From contig MNTU01000047.1 in assembly GCA_001917125.1 (NCBI GenBank), forward strand, positions 6,594-51,302: a stretch of 44,709 bases of DNA, read 5' to 3'. Positions 8,601 through 15,027 of the stretch are shown piece after piece. The first letter of the stretch is position 1. Each line of letters begins with the position of its first letter. Below the pieces are notes generated by a model. It made no database searches. It saw only the letters and a list, made by a program, of their open reading frames with translations, and was not told the DNA's origin. Source of the DNA: Azospirillum sp. 47_25. GTDB lineage: Bacteria > Pseudomonadota > Alphaproteobacteria > RF32 > CAG-239. The position numbers were made by a program, and so were the translations under genes.

Positions 8601-9265
8601 TTCTGAGCCGTACCGCGGATGACAGGAGATTCCGGACGCAGAGCATGTTCAGCGTTGAAAGAGTAGTCAACGCCTTCGAGCATGGCGCGCAGATCGTCGT
8701 CGGAAAGCAGTTTGATTTTTTTGATTTCATGCGAGGTGCGGAAACCGTCAAAGAAATGCATGAACGGAACACGGCTGCGCAGCGTTGAAGTCTGAGCAAT
8801 GGCGGCCATGTCGTGCGCTTCCTGAACGGAGTTGGAGCAGAGCATGGCAAAGCCGGTCTGGCGGCAGCTCATAACGTCAGTGTGGTCACCGAAAATGGAC
8901 AGCGCATGATAAGCCAGGGAACGGGCGGCAACATGCATAACGAACGGAGAAAGTTCACCGGCGATTTTATACATGTTCGGGATCATCAGGAGCAAGCCCT
9001 GAGAAGCGGTAAAGGTGGTGGTTAAGGCACCGGCCTGAATAGAACCGTGGCAAGCGCCGGCAGCACCTGCTTCAGACTGCATTTCCTGAACTTCGGGAAC
9101 GACGCCCCACAGGTTTTTCTGTTTGGCGGCAGACCACGCATCAGCCCATTCGCCCATCGGAGAAGACGGGGTAATCGGGTAAATAACGCAGACTTCATTC
9201 ATGCGGTGGGCAACGGAAGCAGCGGCTTCGTTACCGTCCATCATTTTCATTTTGACTTCTGACAT
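5696..9265 (-). CDS. nifJ: pyruvate:ferredoxin (flavodoxin) oxidoreductase
   Basis: A full-length 1189-residue single-chain PFOR. The enzyme oxidatively decarboxylates pyruvate to acetyl-CoA and CO2 and passes electrons to ferredoxin or flavodoxin in the cytoplasm. In order: N-terminal pyrimidine-binding domain (VCVIYPITPSSPMGEWAD), transketolase C-like domain, central domain, two [4Fe-4S] ferredoxin motifs (CIQCGKCSLVCP near residue 695; CTGCGICVSACP near 755), and the thiamine-diphosphate domain, with a proximal cluster motif CAGCGE near 827 and GDGWAYDIGFGGLDHA near 978. The start is supported by AAGGAAA eight bases upstream. An intrinsic-terminator-like hairpin in the leader (9292-9341) suggests transcription attenuation. 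The enzyme is oxygen-sensitive, which implies anaerobic pyruvate metabolism. Confidence 0.97.
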   Translation of the reverse strand: MSEVKMKMMDGNEAAASVAHRMNEVCVIYPITPSSPMGEWADAWSAAKQKNLWGVVPEVQEMQSEAGAAGACHGSIQAGALTTTFTASQGLLLMIPNMYKIAGELSPFVMHVAARSLAYHALSIFGDHTDVMSCRQTGFAMLCSNSVQEAHDMAAIAQTSTLRSRVPFMHFFDGFRTSHEIKKIKLLSDDDLRAMLEGVDYSFNAEHALRPESPVIRGTAQNPDVFFQGREASNPFYKKVEGIVQEEMDKFAKISGRQYHVVDYVGAADAEQVIVIMGSGAETVEETINYLNANGAKLGLLKVHLYRPFPEKSFLKALPKSVKVVSVLDRTKESGSTGEPLYLDVVATLTQAFANGEIANMPKILGGRYGLSSKEFTPGMVKAVYDNGSAAKPINGFTVGINDDVNKTSLPFDDSIDTEPKDVVRAVFYGLGADGTVGANKNSIKIIAEDAGKYGQGYFVYDSRKSGSMTTSHLRFSDNPIKSAYLINKADFVACHQFPFMRKVDILKIAKPGATFLLNAPYGADEVWNHLPIEVQEEIISKKLKFYTINAVEVARETGMGQRINTVMQTCFFAISNILPKDEAIAQIKNAIKKTYSKKGDAIVQKNFQAVDASLAHLHEVNYPDHVTSTFHRSLPVPANAPEFVKKLTGEIIADRGNELPVSAFSEVVDGTWPTGTTQYEKRCIATEIPVWDPETCIQCGKCSLVCPHGVIRMKVASEEELKNAPKGFKSAAYKGKEFAGKQFIWQMSPEDCTGCGICVSACPAKNKANPERKAINMDHIENHLEEQVACWNFFETLPYVKRTEVVKNLPKTTQLIQPLFEFSGACAGCGETPYVKLLTQLFGDRMVVANATGCSSIYSGNLPTTPYAKDEKGHGPAWANSLFEDNAEFGLGMRFSIDQQTHFAKTLLEGLKDKIGAELVEKILANPQATDIEIDDQRANVKALRDKLAGIDTPEAKHLNKLADYLIKKSVWILGGDGWAYDIGFGGLDHAIASGKNINILVMDTGVYSNTGGQQSKATPMGASAKFATAGKSLPKKDLGMIAMSYGNVYVAQVAFGANDAQVIKAMNEAEAFDGPSIIIAYSHCIAQGFNLADGLQHQKNAVETGSWPLFRYNPENIKEGKAPLTLDSKAPSKPLSDYMSNETRFQVVNKMNPERYETLLNKAQENVKEKRSLYEHMAEFAIKEGAE

Positions 9266-9291
9266 AAGTTATTTTCCTTATATGTTTAGAA

Positions 9292-9341
9292 CACAAAAAG
9301 AGCCTCAGATTAAGACGATTTAAGGCCTAATCTTCCGGCTC
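9292..9341 (-). terminator. terminator-like hairpin in the nifJ leader (candidate attenuator)
   Basis: Read on the minus strand: GAGCC, GGA, AGATTA, loop, TAATCT, GA, GGCTC, then CTTTTTGTG. This is an 11-bp interrupted stem followed by a U-run, ending 26 bases before the nifJ ATG. With no gene immediately upstream on this strand, it would control read-through into nifJ or end a short leader RNA. Confidence 0.6.
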
Positions 9342-9352
9342 GGTTAAACTCA

Positions 9353-9381
9353 ATATAGAATCTCTATATGCGCGCTTTATA
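9353..9381 (-). promoter_or_regulatory. operator-like palindrome beside a putative -10 box of nifJ
   Basis: A perfect inverted repeat ATATAGA-N3-TCTATAT (9353-9369) lies just downstream (minus strand) of TATAAA (9381-9376), a good -10 box; the -35 match is weak. The palindrome centre holds a GAATC, and two more GANTC sites lie at 9437-9441 and 9447-9451. GANTC is the CcrM methylation sequence read by GcrA in alphaproteobacteria. Regulation by a repressor or by methylation is inference. Confidence 0.4.
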
Positions 9382-9540
9382 GCATGTTAAATCTCAAAAA
9401 TCCATTAAAAAATGCTCCGCAGCGGATAAAAAGTGCGACTCAATCCGAATCGCAGCAAGGCTTTTAAAGATATTGACAAATTTGAGGGAAAGTTTAAGTT
9501 GAAAGCAACTTTTTATTATTAATCTTTTAAACTATTATGT

Positions 9541-10284
9541 ATGGAAAATTTAAAGAACGAACAGAGTGATTTGGCGAAAACTGCCGAGTTTTTGCGTCAG
9601 ACGGAACAGTTTTTGGGAAAACTCCGCGATGAAAATTATGCGACGCTTTCGTTGAACGATTTGCTGGCCTGGCAGATGAGCGGGGAACAACGCCATGAGT
9701 TTTCGATTTATCTCAGCGCCAGAGTGCAATTTCGTCTTTTTTCCCAGATGCAGAGATGTTTTCGGGACATGAGCGCTATGCTGCGGAATGATGAAGAACT
9801 GAAACACTGTTTTCAGATTGTGACGCATGCGATGCTGATGAGCGGTGCTTATTTTTATGACCGTTACGGAATGCTGCTTGATTTGTATCTGGAAGTTTGG
9901 CAGCGTCCGCCGCGTTTTGTGCCGCAGAAAATGTCCGCAAGTCTGGTTTATGCCGACGTTTTGTGCTGGCTGACGGCGAACCTGTGGCGCTATGCCGATA
10001 AGGATAAGTCTTTTGATTTCAAGTTGCTGCATGCTTTGCGAGAAAGCACTTATTACCGTCGTGAGAATTCTTCCTGCAGCGAAGACGCCCGTCGGATTTA
10101 CCGCAATTTGTGCAAATTGTGCCGGAATGATAACGAAAATCGCGTGTTTGCATCGGTGTTTGCGGTTCTTTTCGGCGCTTTTGCGGTTTATCTGATTGAG
10201 AAAACCGGCGGCGAATTTTTGAATTATGTTGTGTTTGCTTTGTTGGAAATTGTCTTGCTGACATTTATCTGGCGGAGGGAATGA
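9541..10284 (+). CDS. hypothetical protein with C-terminal membrane hairpin, 247 aa
   Basis: No family recognised. Residues 1-195 are hydrophilic, largely helical, with many Arg, Tyr and Cys residues. Two hydrophobic segments near 203-218 and 225-243 should form a membrane hairpin, leaving the large N-terminal part on one side of the membrane, probably cytoplasmic. There is no Shine-Dalgarno; TTATTAATC lies 25 bases before the ATG. The gene is followed at once by a terminator, so it is monocistronic. Function unknown. Confidence 0.7.
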   Translation: MENLKNEQSDLAKTAEFLRQTEQFLGKLRDENYATLSLNDLLAWQMSGEQRHEFSIYLSARVQFRLFSQMQRCFRDMSAMLRNDEELKHCFQIVTHAMLMSGAYFYDRYGMLLDLYLEVWQRPPRFVPQKMSASLVYADVLCWLTANLWRYADKDKSFDFKLLHALRESTYYRRENSSCSEDARRIYRNLCKLCRNDNENRVFASVFAVLFGAFAVYLIEKTGGEFLNYVVFALLEIVLLTFIWRRE

Positions 10285-10310
10285 AAAGAGGGAGCTTCGG
10301 CTCCCTTTCG
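10285..10310 (+). terminator. intrinsic terminator
   Basis: GGGAGC-TTCG-GCTCCC stem with a stable UUCG tetraloop, followed by TTTCG; the T-run is short. Directly after the stop at 10284. Confidence 0.75.
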
Positions 10311-10375
10311 CTGTTTAAACGTAATTTTAATTTTTTTTGGATAAATAATAGCATATCTGAAATAAGGAGAAAAAC

Positions 10376-10660
10376 ATGAAATTTGCAGGATTGGCGGTTT
10401 TTTTGCTGCTGGGTGCATGTGCCGTTGACAAAACGCCGCTGACCCCGCTGGGTGAGCTGAATGTCTGTCTGCGTGACACTGCGTTGGAGGCGAAAGAGAA
10501 CGGTGATGCCGAACGTTTCGGAAACACGGCAGCGGCGCAGAAAACAGCCCGTTTTTGTCTGGAAAAAAAGAAAGTTACCGACCCGTTCCTGGTTGAGGTG
10601 GCTTACCGCAACGCTGCGGCTTTGTTTTCAGAAAGTACCAAAGGAACAAGTTTGAGATAA
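10376..10660 (+). CDS. small lipoprotein, 94 aa
   Basis: Short signal peptide with lipobox LLGA-Cys (Cys15), so likely lipid-anchored in the envelope. The mature part is about 80 residues, helical and charged, with two further Cys residues (in ELNVCLRD and ARFCLEK) that could form a disulfide. The start is supported by AAGGAG seven bases upstream. First gene of a tight cluster with another small lipoprotein (10 bases downstream) and an EamA-type transporter. No known family recognised. Confidence 0.75.
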   Translation: MKFAGLAVFLLLGACAVDKTPLTPLGELNVCLRDTALEAKENGDAERFGNTAAAQKTARFCLEKKKVTDPFLVEVAYRNAAALFSESTKGTSLR

Positions 10661-10670
10661 AGGACTGAAA

Positions 10671-10988
10671 ATGACTACAAAACTATTTGCCGGTATTGCT
10701 TTGGCGGCTGCCGTGTCTGCGTGCAGCAACGTTGACTTTAATACGCTGTTGTTGAATGAGAACAGTTCAAGCACGGCCAAGCTTAATGCCTGTATGCTGA
10801 ATGAAATAAATTCCCGGGCTGCCAACGGAACGCTGTTTACGTCCGGCCTTGGTGTCAAAGCAACGGCCGAGGACGTGGCCAACGACTGCATTCGCAAATT
10901 GACGCTGCAATCTATGGGGCTGAACGAAACGGCTGTCAACAACGCAACCAATTTCATCAATTCCATTAAAAACGCGGCTCAAAATTAA
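10671..10988 (+). CDS. small lipoprotein, 105 aa
   Basis: Signal peptide with lipobox AVSA-Cys (Cys18). The mature part is Asn/Ala-rich and probably helical, with Cys residues in NACMLNE and DCIRKL. It starts 10 bases after the previous lipoprotein gene and shares its arrangement of two Cys-containing helices (LNVCLRD versus LNACMLNE), so the two may be distant paralogues. AAGGACT precedes the ATG. Function unknown. Confidence 0.72.
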   Translation: MTTKLFAGIALAAAVSACSNVDFNTLLLNENSSSTAKLNACMLNEINSRAANGTLFTSGLGVKATAEDVANDCIRKLTLQSMGLNETAVNNATNFINSIKNAAQN

Positions 10989-11000
10989 CGAAAGGGACAG

Positions 11001-11897
11001 ATGGAGTTTCTTCTTGCCGCTTTCGGAATGCCGATTTTTGCTGCAATGGCAGTGATTATTGAGAGTCATTTGTCGAACCGGACATTCAAGCATCCGACGA
11101 CGATGGTTTTTTATGTTTCGATATCCAATGCTCTGTTTTTGCCGCTTTTGCTGTTTTTGGGAACGCCGACCATGCCGTCGCCCGAGGTGTGGGGCTGTTA
11201 TTTGATTTTGGCGGCAATTTATATCGGATATTTATATCCTTACTATCTAGCGATGAAAGTGATTGATCCGTCAATTGTAGCGGCGTTGTTTGCTTTGGGG
11301 CAGGTCAGCGTGCCGCTGCTGAGTTATTTTTGGCTGGGCGACAAGCTTGATTTTGCGCAATATGTCGGTTTTGCGGTGATTATTCTGTCTTCCGTAGCTT
11401 TGAGCATAAAGGGGCGGAAAATTCCCAAGCTTAACCGCGCTTTCTATTATATGGTTCTGGCTTCGTTGTTGGTGGCTTTTGCCGAAGTTTTGAAAAAATA
11501 TACGCTGATTGAGGATTTGAGCTGGATAAATCTGGCAATATTTCCCGGGGCGATTTCCGGAATGATTCCATTGGCGTTTCTGCTGGTGAAACCTTGGCGG
11601 AAAGATATTGTCAGGAATTTTCCGCCTTATTTGAAAAAGTGCCGTTTGTTTGTCGTCAATGAATTTATTTGTTTTCTCGGTATGGTCTGCGGGGTTTATG
11701 CTTTGTCCGGCCTGTCGCCGGTGACGCTGATTTCCGTGAATGCTACCCAGCCGATTTTTATGCTGGCATTCGCTTATCTGCTGCTAAAGAAATTCGGGGT
11801 TCCGCTGATGGAAAAGATTTCGCCGCAGGTTATTTTGAAAAAAATGTTTTGCTTTATTTTAATCATTTTGGGCGTGATGCTGGTGATTTTTGAATAA
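11001..11897 (+). CDS. EamA/DMT-superfamily transporter
   Basis: A 298-residue inner-membrane protein with about ten hydrophobic segments arranged as two five-helix halves, the EamA (drug/metabolite transporter) pattern. The second half starts near residue 146 after the short basic loop KGRKIPKLNR. DMT exporters and importers handle amino acids, sugars or metabolites; the substrate cannot be read from sequence. AAGGGAC precedes the ATG, and the gene starts 12 bases after the lipoprotein gene, so the three form an operon. Confidence 0.8.
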   Translation: MEFLLAAFGMPIFAAMAVIIESHLSNRTFKHPTTMVFYVSISNALFLPLLLFLGTPTMPSPEVWGCYLILAAIYIGYLYPYYLAMKVIDPSIVAALFALGQVSVPLLSYFWLGDKLDFAQYVGFAVIILSSVALSIKGRKIPKLNRAFYYMVLASLLVAFAEVLKKYTLIEDLSWINLAIFPGAISGMIPLAFLLVKPWRKDIVRNFPPYLKKCRLFVVNEFICFLGMVCGVYALSGLSPVTLISVNATQPIFMLAFAYLLLKKFGVPLMEKISPQVILKKMFCFILIILGVMLVIFE

Positions 11898-11902
11898 AGT
11901 GC

Positions 11903-11931
11903 TTGCTAAATGAAAAGTTTTGTTTTATCTA
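11903..11931 (+). promoter_or_regulatory. sigma-70 type promoter of tRNA-Gly
   Basis: TTGCTA (11903-11908), 17-base spacer, TATCTA (11926-11931), ending 11 bases before the tRNA 5' end. Confidence 0.65.
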
Positions 11932-11942
11932 AATAAGGCAAT

Positions 11943-12016
11943 GCGGGTATAGTTCAATGGTAGAACGAGAGCTTCCCAAGCTTTTAATGCGGGTTCGATT
12001 CCCGTTACCCGCTCCA
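11943..12016 (+). tRNA. tRNA-Gly (anticodon CCC)
   Basis: Complete cloverleaf: acceptor GCGGGTA/TACCCGC, D-arm GTTC...GAAC, anticodon loop TTCCCAA giving CCC, T-arm with TTCGATT, discriminator T and encoded CCA. The body closely resembles Escherichia coli tRNA-Gly(CCC). Its own promoter lies upstream and a strong terminator follows. An AT-rich gene block begins just downstream. Confidence 0.96.
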
Positions 12017-12019
12017 TAT

Positions 12020-12051
12020 AAAAAACCCCTCTGTTAAAGAGGGGTTTTTTA
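12020..12051 (+). terminator. intrinsic terminator of tRNA-Gly
   Basis: ACCCCTCT / AGAGGGGT stem flanked by A5 and T6 runs; works on either strand. Confidence 0.88.
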
Positions 12052-12149
12052 TATGGAGAAATTGGAAGGGTGCAACGAAACCAAGTAGAGTTGCTGTGTT
12101 ATATGATTTTTTTGTGGTGTAGAAGAATGTGGTTGGATTTGACAAAGAA

Positions 12150-13745
12150 TCAAAATCTATATGAAAAGCCTACGGATAAGTTATTATGATTGTCTGTGCC
12201 AGAATAGTATTTATAATTTACAAAAATATCTTGATTATTTGTAACTTTATATCCTATGTAAAAATCATATTTTCCGTTATACCCGCGATTATTCCCCTGA
12301 CTGTTAATATATGTTTCATAAGATGTAATTATTTTTATATCTTTGCCAATTTTGCTAATAAATCCAATTTCTGGGGCTAAATATAAGTTTCCATATTGAT
12401 TATACCGATAACCTAATTTAGGTAAGAAATATGAGGATAACATTTTATCAGATATTCCCCAACCTAGTCCAAATTCTATTGTCGGTTTTAGATTCGTACT
12501 TTCTTCGGATAGGTCATTTTCTAAAGACAGCTTAAAATGTTTGGAATAGTCAGCTTCAAGGGTATAATCTAAAATAGAACGCATTTTTAAGATATTTATG
12601 CTTTCTACAAAGGCTTTATTTTTTTTGAAAGAATATCCTAGTCCGATTTCTCCTATCTTACTTTCCAATTCGTCATGATAAGCAGAATTTGTATCTCTGA
12701 TATCTTGATATACAGGACTTAATTGAAATAAGACATAGTTTGGAGATATTGATTGATATTGAACGGAAATCCGACTTGAATTGTTAGCGGACAAGATGTT
12801 TTTAGTTCCGTTTTTGTGTATTTTTTTACGCATATATTCAGTTGGTTCAATAGAAATTTTCTTAATTTTTTGCTTATTATAAAGCTCTTTAAGATATTCC
12901 ACAGGTGTTATGAATGGTTTGATATTAGAGGTTTTAAACTCTGGATTTGCGGTTGTTAATATGCTTACAACAGCAGTATTACAGTTATGAGAAACCAAGG
13001 AATATTTGATATTATGGCCTTTTAACTCCCAAATATGGCTTTTCAAACGCTCAATTTCTTCTGTCGTCAGATTTATATCAAACTCCCACAGAGAGCGTTT
13101 TTCTCCGATTAAATATTCGTCTATCTTGTTCTTATAAGGAGATAAAATATAGGCGCCGTCTATTCCTGTTGTTATGATATCTATGTAAAATTGCAAGCTA
13201 TTTTCAATATTAAATGCTGCAAAATAACTGAAAGAATGTTCCTTTAAACCGTTTTCATTTGTCCCTTGCAACTTTAAAAAAGCATGTCCCATCATTGATG
13301 AGGGGCTACGATTGCTTTCTGCCGCAAAGACTACAGAAACAGAATCAATCGGAACTTTTTTTCTGTATTCCTGATAATCCTTACATATCGGTAGATTAAA
13401 ATCTTGTTTTTTCAAATTTAACGAATGCAGAATGTAGTCAAACCGTGCCGGATATTTACAAATAGCATGATTATCCTGTTGTTTAATATTTTCTGTTATG
13501 GCTTTTAATGTCGCCAGATATTCAGCTTGAGGATTCTTAAAGCCATCTGAAGATAAGAAAAAATTACTTTCTTTGTTTATGACACTTTTTTCATTGTCGT
13601 AATGGAGTAAGTTTTTCCATTCAACAGAACTGTAAGTTTCCGGCAACGATAATTCTTTTAGCTGTTCGAAAGTATATTCGGCACGAGCTTGACTGCAATA
13701 CAAACTGCATATCGCTAAAATTAGTAATTTACTTTTTACAGTCAT
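12150..13745 (-). CDS. DUF4105 (Lnb N-terminal domain) protein with C-terminal beta-barrel
   Basis: From the ATG at 13745 the protein is 531 aa with a signal peptide (cleavage near QARA-E). Residues about 125-275 match the DUF4105/Lnb N-terminal periplasmic domain, thought to be a permuted NlpC/P60-like hydrolase: conserved SMMGHAFLKL (His) and SHNCNTAVV (Cys). From about 330 there are alternating beta strands ending in a C-terminal aromatic (SYRF), typical of an outer-membrane barrel. The frame is open seven codons further up, but that start lies deeper inside the upstream gene; the chosen start overlaps it by 17 bases. The composition is much more AT-rich than neighbouring genes, suggesting transfer. 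The substrate of the domain is not known. Confidence 0.8.
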   Translation of the reverse strand: MTVKSKLLILAICSLYCSQARAEYTFEQLKELSLPETYSSVEWKNLLHYDNEKSVINKESNFFLSSDGFKNPQAEYLATLKAITENIKQQDNHAICKYPARFDYILHSLNLKKQDFNLPICKDYQEYRKKVPIDSVSVVFAAESNRSPSSMMGHAFLKLQGTNENGLKEHSFSYFAAFNIENSLQFYIDIITTGIDGAYILSPYKNKIDEYLIGEKRSLWEFDINLTTEEIERLKSHIWELKGHNIKYSLVSHNCNTAVVSILTTANPEFKTSNIKPFITPVEYLKELYNKQKIKKISIEPTEYMRKKIHKNGTKNILSANNSSRISVQYQSISPNYVLFQLSPVYQDIRDTNSAYHDELESKIGEIGLGYSFKKNKAFVESINILKMRSILDYTLEADYSKHFKLSLENDLSEESTNLKPTIEFGLGWGISDKMLSSYFLPKLGYRYNQYGNLYLAPEIGFISKIGKDIKIITSYETYINSQGNNRGYNGKYDFYIGYKVTNNQDIFVNYKYYSGTDNHNNLSVGFSYRF

Positions 13746-14118
13746 CTTTGCGATATACCGGTACAACTACATTATCATCGTATGTCCACATAGCGCCGTT
13801 AGGTATATCTGTGCTAGTTCCTGTAAAATAGTTAAATGCATTTCCTAAAAAGAATATATCTAAATGCTTATTAATGACGTAAGAAGATGGATGGTGACAT
13901 TTGTCTTCTTTAACATTGACAGATATATCATTTCCTTTTTGCACATTAACAGAGCCGGGCAGAGTTATTGTTTGAATGCCTCCTTTACTTGTAATGTCTG
14001 CCTTAACACTGTCACCGTTGGAGGTCATCATATGAATGTTTTTGGTTGTGCCGTTGAACATTGTAGCACATGAAGATAATAAAAATATACTTAGATAGAT
14101 AGTCAATTTTTTATTCAT
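13729..14118 (-). CDS. lipoprotein, paralogue of the adjacent 14182-14574 gene
   Basis: A 129-residue protein with lipobox LLSS-Cys (Cys17). It shares with the 14182-14574 product the pattern N-I-T-NG-SV-A-I-K-GIQ and the C-terminal TDxxxGAMWxYDxxVVV. The C-terminal part with a hydrophobic Gly/Phe segment before GAMW resembles small PEGA-like envelope lipoproteins. AGGA lies eight bases before the ATG. It overlaps the DUF4105 gene by 17 bases and is likely cotranslated with it. AT-rich. Confidence 0.75.
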   Translation of the reverse strand: MNKKLTIYLSIFLLSSCATMFNGTTKNIHMMTSNGDSVKADITSKGGIQTITLPGSVNVQKGNDISVNVKEDKCHHPSSYVINKHLDIFFLGNAFNYFTGTSTDIPNGAMWTYDDNVVVPVYRKDDCKK

Positions 14119-14137
14119 TGTATTATCCTAGAAAAAT

Positions 14138-14173
14138 CCGGTATTGTATATTTTCATAAAAACACAATACCGG
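14138..14173 (-). terminator. hairpin with U-run between the two lipoprotein genes
   Basis: Perfect 10-bp stem CCGGTATTGT / ACAATACCGG with a 16-base AT-rich loop; on the minus strand it is followed by ATTTTT. It would reduce transcription from the first lipoprotein gene into the second. Confidence 0.65.
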
Positions 14174-14181
14174 TTATATTA

Positions 14182-14574
14182 TTATTTGCAGGTTGTTTTT
14201 TCATCTACGTTGACGACAATTGTATTGTCGTATTGCCACATAGCGCCAGTTAACGAGTCGGTTGTTGAACCGAGGATGCCCCCCGTTATCATGTTTCCCC
14301 AAAACCAAGGTTGTATACGTGATTTAGCGGTAGTTACGGATTCTTTATTGCATCGTCCTTCTTTAACTGTAATTGTAATGTCTTGACTATCTTTTTGTAC
14401 GGCGATTGTTTGTGGAATATTAGTTTCTTGTATTCCTGATTTTGTAAAGATTGTTGCGTTTACGCTTTGTCCGTTATTTGTTGTAATATCAATATTTTGA
14501 CTTCCTCCTTTTATAATAGAAGCACAGCCGGATAAAGCCGCTGATGTTAAGAGTATTATTGCTATTTTTTTCAT
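14182..14574 (-). CDS. lipoprotein with Gly-rich C-terminal segment
   Basis: A 130-residue protein with lipobox ALSG-Cys (Cys17). The mature part has a beta-rich stretch (NIDITTNNGQSV, GIQETNIPQ, DITITVKEGRC) followed by WFWGNMITGGILG and TGAMWQYD, a Gly-zipper-like segment seen in small envelope lipoproteins. AAAGGATG precedes the start. First gene of the AT-rich minus-strand block; the structured RNA 14600-14815 and its terminator lie directly upstream, so read-through past that terminator may control it. Function unknown. Confidence 0.75.
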   Translation of the reverse strand: MKKIAIILLTSAALSGCASIIKGGSQNIDITTNNGQSVNATIFTKSGIQETNIPQTIAVQKDSQDITITVKEGRCNKESVTTAKSRIQPWFWGNMITGGILGSTTDSLTGAMWQYDNTIVVNVDEKTTCK

Positions 14575-14599
14575 ACGATTTACATCCTTTATTTATAGT

Positions 14600-14815
14600 T
14601 AAACAAAACCCGCTCTTTAAGAAAAGGCGGGCGGATGTTAGAAAACCGTATAAACGCAAACGGCTCGGCTTATTCAGCGCATAGCCTTATTAGGCCGACA
14701 TCCGCCCTAAAGGACAGAAATCGGCATATAACGTTTTAAGTCGCTATGCAGGCGACTGCGTTTATAAAAGGGTTTTCTAAGCCCTAGGCCGTATTCTTTT
14801 CTAAGGAATACAACC
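14600..14815 (-). ncRNA. candidate structured small RNA or leader, about 215 nt
   Basis: Read on the minus strand: a 5' hairpin (GTATTC/GAATAC), then a long stem TTAGAAAACC + TATAAACGC (14780-14758) pairing with GCGTTTATA + GGTTTTCTAA (14657-14638), 19 bp with one small internal loop. Inside it are a hairpin AGTCGC/GCGACT and further short stems. It ends in an intrinsic terminator (14601-14631). GGGCGGATGT (14707-14698) can instead pair with ACATCCGCCC (14638-14629), which includes three bases of the terminator stem, so an antiterminator is possible. No known riboswitch, 6S, SRP or RNase P signature was found. Confidence 0.5.
14601..14631 (-). terminator. intrinsic terminator of the structured RNA
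   Basis: Minus strand: CCCGC-CTTT-TCTT-AAAG-A-GCGGG followed by TTTTGTTT. Nine pairs with one bulge. It lies 27 bases before the lipoprotein ATG at 14574. Confidence 0.75.
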
Positions 14816-14822
14816 TGATTAA

Positions 14823-14850
14823 ACATTAGCAGAGTTTGATTAGTAATCAA
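14823..14850 (-). promoter_or_regulatory. putative promoter for the structured RNA / lipoprotein unit
   Basis: Minus strand: TTGATT (14850-14845), 16-base spacer, TAATGT (14828-14823). A start near 14815 would give a transcript beginning with the GTATTC/GAATAC hairpin. Confidence 0.4.
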
Positions 14851-14913
14851 GAAAAATATTTTACAGGTTACGGAAAAAACTTACATTTAACGGAGACTTG
14901 ATGTGAGGGAAAT

Positions 14914-14994
14914 ATGTTAGTCGGAAAAGCATTTGCAGTTTGCTTTGAGAGGGCGAAAGAAAAGTTGACGCCGGAGGCGGAGAATGATATTTAA
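14914..14994 (+). CDS. possible 26-aa leader peptide
   Basis: ATG with GAGGGA just upstream opens a 26-codon frame that ends in TAA three bases before an ATG at 14998 in the same frame. It could be a leader peptide coupled to the phosphatase gene, or the remnant of a longer N-terminus cut by a stop. Weak support. Confidence 0.25.
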   Translation: MLVGKAFAVCFERAKEKLTPEAENDI

Positions 14995-15027
14995 GCAATG
15001 AATATCAGGTTTAACAGATACGGAACA

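Noticed and set aside
14700..14735. RNase P-like ACAGAAATCGGC on the plus strand
   Set aside because: The other conserved RNase P blocks (such as GGAAAGTCC) are absent, and the terminator supports the opposite strand.
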